Shown: one piece after another, positions 55,620 to 64,000 of the stretch
Layout of the letters: every line of letters begins with the position of its first letter
How positions within the stretch are numbered: the first letter of the stretch is position 1
Assembly: GCA_965222755.1 (NCBI GenBank)
Contig: CBDCUK010000001.1
Coordinates: 695,389 to 759,388, forward strand
Length of the DNA stretch: 64,000 nt
Reading direction: 5' to 3'
Origin: JABABV01 sp965222755
Lineage (GTDB): Bacteria > Bacillota_I > Bacilli_A > Mycoplasmatales > JABABV01
Notes under the pieces: generated by a model
The model's input: the letters and a program-made list of their open reading frames with translations, nothing else
Database searches by the model: none
What the model was told of the DNA's origin: nothing
Translations under genes and position numbers: made by a program

Positions 55620-55755
55620 CATGTATTAAAAATCTTTATTTTTAATATGCTATAATTTTTATGTATTTAAAAAAGGTTTGAAGTTCAAACTATTATTAAT
55701 AGATTTTAATTAAAAAAAACATATTAAATTTAATGGATTTTAAGGATGTTTAATA

Positions 55756-56442
55756 ATGAAGTTAAGAAAAATTATCTTAATGCCAATGACTGCGATTATG
55801 ATTAGTCTTAGCATTCCATTAGCAATGACTAGTTGTAGTAATATGAAAAAACAAGTTTCTTTATTTAAGAAATTTTATGCTGATGAACAAAAGCAAAAAT
55901 TGAGTGATTTCTGATATGCTCTTGATGGGGTTAAATATTAAGAAAGTGATCTCTATCTATTTTACTCAAAATAATCTCCAGCATTAGGATATAATGAAGA
56001 AGGCAATAGAGATTGATGTATTAGTTTTAGAAGTGGCAATTTAAAAACTGCTAAATGAGATTATTGATTTTATGGATATGATTACCCAAAATATCAAAAA
56101 TTTAATATTAATAATGGAACAGGAATGGTAAATGAAAACACTTGAAGTTTTGGAGTTTTCTACCAAGACTGTATTAATGAAAGCGCTAATAATATCATGC
56201 ATAATATTTTCAAAAACAACCACACAACGACTGATTTTCGTTTCGTCACTGGTTTTTCAAAAAAAGATGGCTGATCAACAACTGGCAAACTCTGAGAAGG
56301 CTATATGAGTGTTGTCATTAGTTCAAAAACACTTCACCAATCTTGAACAGTAATTAATAATTTTAGGGACCATTACGTTGCTGAAGTGCAAGATCCCAAC
56401 ACTTATAGTTTAAAAAATTGAAAAATCAAAGCATCAAATTAG
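55756..56442 (+). pseudogene. Broken lipoprotein gene with two in-frame TAA codons
   Basis: Starts as a lipoprotein (MKLRKIILMPMTAIMISLSI, lipobox LAMTSCSN), then TAA at 55939-55941 and TAA at 55972-55974. The same frame then stays open to TAG at 56440 and carries sensible sequence (NRDWCISFRSGNLKTAKWDY, TFSWSFGVFYQD, end YSLKNWKIKASN, a module end). Each TAA could come from CAA (Gln) by one C-to-T change. An extended -10 (ATATGCTATAAT) ends at 55656. A truncated 61-residue lipoprotein could still be made. Confidence 0.78.
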
Positions 56443-56452
56443 CAACTTTTCC

Positions 56453-56486
56453 AAAAACAACCGATTGTTATCGGTTGTTTTTTTTA
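56453..56486 (+). terminator. Terminator after the broken lipoprotein gene
   Basis: Arms AAAAACAACCGAT and complement around TGTT, then a T run. Confidence 0.88.
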
Positions 56487-56617
56487 AAATTATATATATT
56501 AAATATAATTTTGTATGATATAGTTATAGGCACTAACCGCTTTTAATTTTTAAAATATATCAAAAGCGGTCACATTTTTAAACCATATCATTTCATTAAT
56601 TAAAAAGGAGTGAAAAT

Positions 56618-56770
56618 ATGGGATTATTAATTAGTGTTAGTAAATCAATTTGAAGACTTATTACCTTTCCATTAACTTTAATTGGCTTGATTTCTGATTT
56701 AATTAAATTATTAATTATCTTTGTTATTATTATGGTAGCAATTGTTGTTTGACAAATTTGATTTACGTAA
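56618..56770 (+). CDS. Small membrane protein, 50 residues
   Basis: MGLLISVSKSIWRLITFPLT followed by a hydrophobic segment (LLIIFVIIMVAIVVWQIW) and TAA. A consensus RBS AAAGGAGTG sits 7 nt from the ATG and a strong terminator follows, so it is very likely a gene. An amphipathic N-terminal helix plus one TM resembles small membrane regulators or toxins of type I systems, but nothing proves that. Confidence 0.7.
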
Positions 56771-56811
56771 CAAAAAAAGATAACTAATTCTAAATTAGTT
56801 ATCTTTTTTTG
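56771..56811. terminator. Bidirectional terminator overlapping the sufU stop
   Basis: 18-bp arms (AAAAAAAGATAACTAATT and complement). The sufU stop 56795-56797 lies in the right arm. Confidence 0.88.
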
Positions 56812-57259
56812 ATGCTTGATAATTATTAATCAGCGTTAATAATCCACCAACCCCAATTTTGGCACATTTAATTCGCGACATTTGTTTATATGTATTTTTA
56901 AAAACATTAGCAAGACTAATTAGTTTTTCATTATACGATTTTTGTTCAATCATTAAAAAGTAATTTTGAATGATTTCTTGAGCTTCAGCGATTGTTTTAT
57001 TAATAATCAAAGTATTAATAATATCAGTTGAGGCAGTTGAAATAGCACAACCAACACCATCAAAACCAGCATCAATAATTTTGTCATCAATAATTTTTAA
57101 TTCAACTGTTAAATTATCAATACAAGTTGCTGATTTTTCATATATATTTTTATATTCAGGATCATCTTTGTGTAATCCTTTTGTGACTGGACTCTGATAA
57201 TGTTCAACAATAATTTGACGCATAATCATCGGATCATTAAGTTGTGAAAAATCCTCCAA
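56795..57259 (-). CDS. sufU: Fe-S assembly protein SufU
   Basis: 154 residues from TTG at 57259, which has an ideal GGAGGTGA 5 nt upstream; the ATG at 57274 has none. SufU accepts sulfur from SufS. The three Cys are present: SATCIDNLTVEL, DGVGCAISTAS and RIKCAKIGVGG, the zinc ligands of SufU. It overlaps sufS by 23 nt. Confidence 0.93.
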   Translation of the reverse strand: MEDFSQLNDPMIMRQIIVEHYQSPVTKGLHKDDPEYKNIYEKSATCIDNLTVELKIIDDKIIDAGFDGVGCAISTASTDIINTLIINKTIAEAQEIIQNYFLMIEQKSYNEKLISLANVFKNTYKQMSRIKCAKIGVGGLLTLINNYQASKKDN

Positions 57260-58463
57260 GAAAGTCACCTCCATTTTTAATACCTGCTACTAAAATATCA
57301 ATTTCTTGTTTCGTATTATATAAGTAAGTTGATATTCTAACATAAGTTGGCGTTTTTGTTTTTGAAATTAGTAATTTGGCACAATGGTCTCCAGCACGAA
57401 CACAAATTCCTAGAGTTGATAAATAACTGGCAACATCTTGAGAAAAGACGCCTTTAACATTAAAAAGGACGATCCCGGAAATACTATGAGCGTTATAGAT
57501 GATAACATTGTTTAATTTTGTCATTTCTTGGATTAGATATTTTTTTAACATTTGATCATGGGATCAAATGTTATCAATACCAATTTTATTAATGTATTTA
57601 ATTGCTGCACCAAAACCAATTGCTCCAGCAATATTGGGTGTTCCAACTTCTAAGCAAAACGGAAATTCTTTGGCAATAATATGATCATTTTCAATTTTCA
57701 TAATTGAACCACCACCATAATTATGAGGTTTTAAAATTTTGCATCATTTACTAGCAATATAGCCAGCACCAATTCCAGTAGGTCCCAAAATTTTATGAGC
57801 ACTCATTGCTAAAAAATCAATTTTTAAATCTTGAACATCAATTTTTAAATGTGGAATACTCTGAGCAGCATCAATTAGTGTCATAATTTTATTTTGACTA
57901 CAGTAATTAGCGATTGCTTTAATGGGGCGGACATCACCAACAGTATTAGTAATATGAGCAATTGCAATTAATTTTGTTTTCTCAGAAACAATTTTTTCAA
58001 AATCTTGATAATTAAATGTTAACTGATCATTTAAATCAATATATTTGAGATTTAAATGATACTTTTTAGCAAAGATAATTAATGGCGAAATTAATGATGA
58101 ATGTTCTGCTACTGTTGTAATGATTTCATCACCTGGACTAAATTGATCACCCAGCATATCTAAAAATATTTTGATGCTATTAGTAGTTCCGCTACTAAAA
58201 AATAATTCATTAGGATCAGCATTGATAAAATCTGCCACAATTTTACGAGCACCATCATAAGCTAAATCTGTTTGATAACCAATATCATAATCACCACGAT
58301 GAACATTGGCACTATATTGATAATAGTAATTTTCGATTGCTTGGATAACAGCTCTTGGTTTTAGCGTTGTTGCACTATTGTCAAAATACAATAAATCTTT
58401 TTTATGTGATTTTTGATAATGATCAAAAATCGGAAAATCTTTCTTAGCATTTTCTAAATTCAT
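57237..58463 (-). CDS. sufS: Cysteine desulfurase SufS
   Basis: 408 residues. A PLP enzyme that takes sulfur from cysteine. PLP Lys in FLAMSAHKILGPTGIG, catalytic Cys in RAGDHCAKL, plus FDNSATTLKPRAVI and AEHSSLISPLI. The ATG at 58463 has GGAG 8 nt upstream; a GTG five codons earlier is less likely. It heads the sufS-sufU pair and follows an inserted lipoprotein region that separates it from sufD. Confidence 0.96.
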
Positions 58464-58540
58464 TTTGATAACTCCCACTATATTAATTTCGTAATTAAAA
58501 TCATACCATATTTATATATTACCAATAAAACAAAACAAAT

Positions 58541-58573
58541 AAAAAATACGATTAATTTTATAATCGTATTTTT
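58541..58573 (-). terminator. Terminator after the lipoprotein upstream of sufS
   Basis: Arms AAAAATACGATTA and complement. It isolates sufS from the lipoprotein gene, so sufS needs its own promoter. Confidence 0.82.
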
Positions 58574-58587
58574 AGTTTAATTAATAA

Positions 58588-60573
58588 TTATAAGTTGTAT
58601 GTATTTTTGATGACACAATGCTTGAAAGGAGTTGATCGATCAACTCATGAAGATCTAACTATATAAAAAGTTCCGTTGACTGAAGTTCCATCTGTTGCAG
58701 AAATAGTCATTGTAAATTCTTGTACAAAATCACCATCAACTTTTGAACTAGTAATAGGATCAAATTTGGCACCAATATTAATCTTGTTAAACGTTAAATC
58801 TTTTGAAGCAGTATGAGTCTTAATAAAGTCAGTTACTTTTTGATCTACATTAGGATTAGCACCAACACTGTCTGCTATACTATTATATAAATCCAATTTA
58901 TTTTGATCACTAATAGTTCCGTTTAATGATTTTGATGTTTCAGAAAATCAATCATAATTAATAACATCACTACTATTTGATATAAAGTTCTTACCAGCAC
59001 TAGCACTAGCTTTATTGAAAACAGCACTAGTTTTATCTCATCCAATAGTCATATTTAATTTATAAGTATGATCTGTTGGAGTATCACCATCTAAAAATCC
59101 AATCTGACATGTAAATTGTTGTTTAGAATTATCAGTTTTAAAATTTGATACGGTTCAAGTAACTTGATTATATATATTACCTGGATTATTTAAATACCTT
59201 TTTCAATAAATTGGAAATGAATGTTGTGTTTGTGTTACATCTAATTTTAAGAAATCAGCAACTGTAAATCCAACATCTTGACCTTTTGATCAAGCAGTCA
59301 CACTACTAGAGTATTTATCTCAATTATCAACTGTTGGCTTACTTCAATTTCAAGCGCTTACAGGAAGTGCTTGATACATCTCAGCTTTAGAATTTATTTT
59401 CATAAAATAAATCATAACGTCTTCTTTCATGTTGCTATGAGTTGTATTAGTCATAATAACATGAAAAGGAGTTCCGTTTTGATCAGCTTTAGCTTGATTA
59501 ATAACGTTAGTGATAGTGTCACTAGCTGCTCAATTAGTTCCACTAAATTTAGCATTAATTGTTGTTATGGCCCATTTTTTTCAAGCATCAGTATTAACAG
59601 AAGTTGTTAAATCTTGCTTGAAATCAGCAACTGCATATTGAGGAGATACTCAATTTTTAACATCATAAGTAACACCATTAAATGGAATTGACAAAGCTAG
59701 TGTTTTATCTCTATTGTAATCCGTTACCGCTAATTTAGAAGTTAGTGTTAAAGTTAAAGTCACTTTACTTTTAGCATCATCACTAAACTTTGAAGTAATA
59801 TTAAATGTTGATTCAAAATCTTTTAAATCAATCGCAATTCCACTAGGGTTAGCGTTTTTTATATCTCCAAAAGTTGCTTTTTCAGCATTAGCTTTGAAAG
59901 TCTTAAAATCAACTGCTATTGCTGGTTGAACAGTACAGACTCAATCTTTTGTTACATCATAAGCAAGACCTGCAGTATAAGTTGCTTTAAAAACAGCTGT
60001 TTTATTTTCAGAAGTAGATTTTAATGTTGTTATGACAAGACCACTTTGTTCATTGGGAACAGTATTAACTAGGACAACATCACCAACTGGTAATGATTTT
60101 CAATCACCAGCTGCTGGTTTAGCATTTGCCACAATGTTGACTGCTGTTTCATGAGTTGCTTTATCAGCAAAATCCTTAAATGTTATTTCTGGTTGACCAC
60201 TACATACTCAATCTTTGCTGACATCATAGGCAGTATCTTTAATATATGTGGCAACAAAGGTAGCTGTGTTGTCAAATTTATTAGAGCGAATTTTAATAGT
60301 AAAAGTCTTTTGCGAAGGACTTTGACTAGTACTAACTTTAGAAAATTCAGTTTGGCTAGATCATTCAGCGGGAGTATTTTTAGCATTTTTAATAATGTTG
60401 ATTAGTGTTTCTGCTCCTGCTTTTGCAAGAAAATCATCAAATGATGGGTTTTTTGCTGGAGTAGGAGGTGTTTTTTTCTTACCGCAACTAACGACGCTAA
60501 CACTAGTTGCGACTATCGGAGTTAAAGCACCAATTCCAATCATTGTTGTTTTTATAATTTTATTAATTTTCAT
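58588..60573 (-). CDS. Large surface lipoprotein with three or more modules
   Basis: 661 residues; lipobox VSVVSCGKK (Cys near 30). Modules: FDDFLAKAGAETLINIIKNA to YDVSKDWVC; FKDFADKATHETAVNIVANA to YDVTKDWVC; FKTFKANAEKATFGDIKNAN to YDVKNWV. The C-terminal half has further Trp/Asn-rich stretches such as WKKWAITTINAKFSGTNW. A close paralogue of the gene at 60699-62419. RBS AAGGTGATT. Function unknown. Confidence 0.8.
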
Positions 60574-60641
60574 TTTTCAATCACCTTATTTTTATATTAC
60601 AAATATTAATAATATTATATCATTTTGCCTATTTATAGCAA

Positions 60642-60680
60642 TAAAAAACAGAACTTTCAGAAGAGAAAGGTCTGTTTTTA
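60642..60680 (-). terminator. Terminator after the frameshifted lipoprotein
   Basis: Arms AAAAAACAGAACTTTC and GAAAGGTCTGTTTTT, nearly perfect. Confidence 0.8.
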
Positions 60681-60698
60681 TATTAATTTTATTATTTA

Positions 60699-62419
60699 TT
60701 ATTTATTTGTATCAGTTATTGTATTTATGTAATGAAGGTCAGCACTATTAGAATCGGAATTTACTTTGGTGATAGCAAATTCTCCCCCACTTGTTAATGG
60801 GTTTTTGTTAGTAGTATCACTAGTATTATAAAATACCATTTTATAAGATACCTCACCATTATCATTATTGCCTGTATCATCTTTAGGAATATATTTAAAA
60901 GAATTTACATCTATGAAAACTTTTATTTTTGCAAGGTCATCACCAGTTGCTGATATTCCTAATAAAAATTTTTTTAAGTTAGGAAAAGGTGAATGATCTA
61001 TTGGTACAACACCTTGATAAACAGTTGCTATTAAAGTTTGAGAATTATCATTATTTGTATTGACTGATGTTAATAATTTTTCCGCTACACTTGCTCAATC
61101 AAAAGCATGATGGTTAGTTTTTACTCATATAAAATCAGTAAGTTTTAAATCAGGAGAAGAATTATATTGAACTTTTATATCAACAGTATAATCAGCCGCA
61201 GTTTTATTATCATCATCATTTACAGTAATAGTGTAATACATAATATGATTTGTTTCATCAGTTGACTTACCACTTGTTGGTTTAACTGCTCAATTAGGAT
61301 TACTATCATTTAAAGATTTTGCTCATAATGATTTAGCGGGATCAATCATACCATTATTAACTATCTGAGTAATAGCGTCTTTTATTGTCACTTTTGCGTT
61401 AGGATCAGCTTTAGCTCATTTTGTTACATTATCCTTAAATTGTGCTCAATTATCAGTTGTTGGTGCTTTATCAAATGTTCAAGTTGATCAATCCATAGCA
61501 CTATAAAGCTTTGCTTTATTATTTTCAGTTTTGAAAGTTATTGAAACGTGCTCAGTTTGGTGAAGAGCATTGTTTGTTAGAGCAACATCAAATTTATTTT
61601 CAGTTTGAGTAATTGCAACTTTATTAATTGCTTTTCATGCTTGAGAACTGTTTCAACTACCTTGAGATAATGCTCAAGTTTTTCAAGCAGCAGTATTAAC
61701 AGAAGTTGTTAAATCTTTTTTGAAATCAGCAACTACATATTGAGATGATGTTCAATTTTTAACATCATAAGCAACTCCATTAAATGGAATCGTTAAGTTT
61801 ATAGTTGTGTTTCTAGCGTAGTCACCCAGTACCCGCAACACCACTAAGAACTAATTTAAATACTACTTTAGTTGGATCGCTATCAATAAATTGCGAACTA
61901 TCAGTATTTAATTTTAATACTTTAGCAAAATCTAAACTAACACCAATACCACTTGGATTTGCAGCTTTAATACCAGTGAAAACATCAGTTGGTCCTCCGC
62001 TTTCAGCATTTTTCTTGAAAGTATCAAAAGTTACTGTTGCTGCTGGTTGTTGACTACATGCTCAATCTTTACTGACATCATAGGCAGTATCTTTGACATA
62101 TGTAGCTGTAAAAACAGCACTTTGTTTCAGCGCAACTGAACTAATGACAACGATAACAGTGCCATTAAGTGCTACTGGAGTAGCACTAACAACTTTTGCA
62201 TCACTTACTGAGTCTCAACCCTTAGCAGCTGGATTAGCGTTTTTAATAATGTTACTAGCGCTTTCTTTTTTTGCTTTATCAGCAAAAGTATCAAATGTTG
62301 GTTTTGCAGCAGGCGCTTGCTTCTTACCACAACTAACAACAGCAACACTTGTAGCTGCGATTGGCGTTTAAAACACCAACACTAATCATTGTTGTTTTTA
62401 GAATTTTTTTAATTTTCAT
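60699..62419 (-). pseudogene. Large surface lipoprotein with two single-base frameshifts
   Basis: A paralogue of the 58588 gene. It starts MKIKKILKTTMISVGVL and should continue TPIAATSVAVVSCGKKQAP (lipobox), but the frame moves at TTAAACG (about 62366), where one extra A explains it. A second +1 shift at CTGGGTGAC (about 61825) separates LVLSGVAGTG from DYARNTTINLTIPFNGVAYD. With both corrected the product is about 573 residues with modules ending YDVSKDWAC and YDVKNWT. Either the gene is off or these are sequence errors in base runs. Confidence 0.75.
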
Positions 62420-62573
62420 TTTTTAATCACCTTATTTATTTTTCATTAATTTAATTTACTTTTTACATTTATATATATTATACTACCACAATACTAATAA
62501 TAATCTGGTTTTACTTATATATAAGTTATAATAAAATTATATATATAATTAAATAACATAAGGAAGTGCCATT

Positions 62574-63000
62574 ATGTCAAAGCAAAAAGAAAAGACCAAT
62601 AATCAAACAATTGAGAAACCAAAATTTACAACAGCAGAATTAGATAAAAAAATCAGTTCGATGAAAATTAACATTGATAAAAACATTAGTTTTAGTCAAT
62701 ATCGTGTTCAAGAAACAATTTCTGATGTTGAAAAAAATGCAAGATGGATTAAAACCCCGTTATTGAGAAAACATCCCTATTTTTGGTTGTTTTGCCTATA
62801 TTATTAGAATTGCACTCCGCAACAGTAATGTTACTCGAGGACCTTTAAGAAGACAAATTGTAAAATATAAAATCATTTTTATTTTGTGTATATTACCAAT
62901 TTTTTCACCGACAATGATATTAACTCCATGAATTCTTTATATTATTCATGCATTAGCGATCAAGAAAACTAAAGAATTAATTGTTACTAATGATTTATAA
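62574..63000 (+). pseudogene. Small membrane protein gene with a frameshift
   Basis: From ATG 62574 (RBS AAGGAAGTG) the frame gives MSKQKEKTNNQTIEKPKFTT up to RKHPYFW, then stops at a TAG. One base less in the T5 at about 62779 joins it to FGCFAYIIRIALRNSNVTRG and a TM tail PTMILTPWILYIIHALAIKK ending at TAA 62998. The joined product of about 141 residues matches the neighbouring gene (PIIGSIEYMIRMQNKDRNVK, ITPWFVYLIHILAIKK). The break is probably recent or a sequence error. Confidence 0.7.
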
Positions 63001-63310
63001 AAACAAGCATAAAAATTTAGACTTTTTTAAAGCAGAATTACTTGATTTAAAAAAGTATGCTAAACCACACTGATGAGAAAATCTGCCAATTATTGGATCA
63101 ATTGAATATATGATTAGAATGCAAAACAAAGATCGCAATGTTAAAAATAATGAGTTGCATCAAACTTTAATGAGTTATCGTTGAAAGTTTGTGATGGCAA
63201 CGCTAATATTAGGATTTATATTATTAATCTTAATTACACCTTGATTCGTATATCTGATTCACATATTAGCAATAAAAAAAATAAATAAAAAATTAGAATT
63301 ATTAAAATAG
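62990..63310 (+). CDS. Small membrane protein, paralogue of the preceding gene
   Basis: 106 residues: a soluble N-terminus (KNLDFFKAELLDLKKYAKPH), IGSIEYMIRMQNKDRNVKNN, one or two TM segments (FVMATLILGFILLILITPWF) and a Lys-rich end. It starts inside the last codons of the preceding gene (11-nt overlap), so the two are translated together. Not a family I recognise. Confidence 0.65.
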
Positions 63311-63323
63311 TTCTAATTTTTTA
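63289..63323. terminator. Terminator overlapping the end of the 62990 gene
   Basis: Arms AAAAAATTAGAA and TTCTAATTTTTT; the TAG stop lies in the loop. Confidence 0.78.
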
Positions 63324-63356
63324 TTTATTTAATATAACAATAGATAAAGTTGAGCT

Positions 63357-64000
63357 TTAATTTTGATTAATTAAATTCATGATTTTATTTTTAACTTCAT
63401 CATCAAAACTATTTAAAACAGGATTAAAGTAACCCATAATAATTAATTTTGAAGCATCGCTTTTATTGATTCCACGAGAATTTAAATAATACAATTGATC
63501 GGGAGAAATTTGTCCAATTGAATTTGCATGCGATGCTTTAACATCGAAGTTATCAATTACTAAGTTGGGATGCGCACTTGTTTTTGCTTGATCACTAATA
63601 ATAACAAAGATTTTTTGATGAGCTTCACTACGAGCCATTTTTTCAGCAATGACAGAAGGACTTTAATTCCTAAGAAACTTTGATCTTTGGCAATTCCATA
63701 GAAACGATAATCAAGAAAAACTCGATTGATGAAAATGATTAATAACAACTGTTTCATCATAATGATGATTTTTATTAATTAGGGCTGAATCATAAACATC
63801 TAAATGACTTTGGTAAGCTAATAGATTAAAAGTAATTTCGTTTTTTGATTTTGTTGTTGGTAAAATCAAAGCATTAACTTTTAAATTACCATGGATATTA
63901 AAAATCACATTACTATTATAAAACTCTTTAAAAATTTGAATATTATGATGTGCCGGAATTTCAACTTTAACTTTACTGTTTTTAATAATTAAATGAATTT
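63357..64000 (-). pseudogene. sufD: SufD C-terminal part, with two compensating single-base shifts; runs off the window
   Basis: The minus-strand frame from the window edge gives KVKVEIPAHHNIQIFKEFYN ... DETVVINHFHQSSF. After the T5 at 63719-63723 the sense frame moves by one base to LDYRFYGIAKDQSFLGIKV, then moves back at AAAGTCC (about 63661) to PSVIAEKMARSEAHQKIFVI, ending SRGINKSDASKLIIMGYFNP. The region YGIAKDQSF...KTSAHPNLVIDNFDVKASHANSIGQI is typical of SufD (SufB-like fold). With one base removed and one added the protein is intact, so an error or a recent lesion is likely. It would stand upstream of sufS in sufCDSUB order. Confidence 0.78.

Noticed and set aside
60151..60751. Plus-strand frames of 84 and 118 codons opposite the lipoproteins
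   Set aside because: Antisense to the lipoprotein genes, no RBS, and composition typical of shadow frames.

Overview
The window comes from an AT-rich bacterium that reads UGA as tryptophan. Many conserved proteins (MetK, InfB, NusA, SufB, CysS, NagA) are only full length if in-frame TGA is read as Trp, while TAA and TAG end them. With prolipoproteins, no cell-wall genes and tRNA and translation operons in Firmicutes order, this is a Mollicute (Mycoplasma/Spiroplasma-type, genetic code 4). I cannot fix the genus. A sufD-S-U-B order, a SigH-type sigma factor beside cysS-rlmB and a metK leader resembling a SAM-I riboswitch suggest a lineage that has kept more Firmicutes heritage than the smallest mycoplasmas.

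Layout. 1-11.8 kb (+): the end of a thiol peroxidase, a DMT permease, a glucose/GlcNAc-type PTS IICB, metK behind a candidate SAM riboswitch, a degenerate YugP-like membrane protein, nagA-nagB, a GT4 glycosyltransferase, and one long ORF that fuses a complete phosphoglucomutase/phosphomannomutase to a YbhN/MprF-like flippase domain. 11.9-15.3 kb (-): an operon of two large lipoproteins and a HIT protein, like the P80/P60/HinT complex. 15.4-18.9 kb (-): cysS-rlmB-sigH and an unknown gene. 19.0-19.7 kb (-): eight tRNAs (Pro, Ala, Met, Ile2, Ser, fMet, Asp, Phe). 19.9-27.5 kb: a sugar island with GH1, GH38 and a ROK kinase (+) facing a fructose/mannosylglycerate-type PTS IIABC (-) that has a long unexplained C-terminal extension. 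27.6-41.3 kb: cutC, two tRNAs and a run of lipoproteins and surface proteins, two of them with 30-nt coding repeats. 41.4-49.2 kb (-): duplicated TDT-family permeases and the rimP-nusA-ylxR-ylxQ-infB-rbfA operon behind a possible attenuator. 49.4-49.55 kb: a possible orphan small RNA. 49.6-64 kb: a surface protein, pgi, and the suf Fe-S genes (sufD ... sufS-sufU ... sufB-fthC-nfu). The suf order is that of sufCDSUB but is broken twice by surface-protein and small-membrane-protein genes.

How it fits together. The PTS systems, NagA/NagB, GH1/GH38/ROK and Pgi feed amino sugars, glucosides and probably mannosides into glycolysis at fructose-6-phosphate. The glycosyltransferase and the mutase-flippase fusion probably serve membrane glycolipid synthesis. 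The most distinctive trait is a family of exported proteins (about eleven genes) built from a module of roughly 80-90 residues ending in a Tyr-Asp/Asn-hydrophobic-x-x-Trp motif. Internal duplications, near-identical tracts between paralogues, short coding repeats and broken copies suggest an antigenically variable surface. Frameshifts at single-base runs cluster at 61.8-63.8 kb and may be sequencing errors. All calls come from reading the sequence; no database search was possible.
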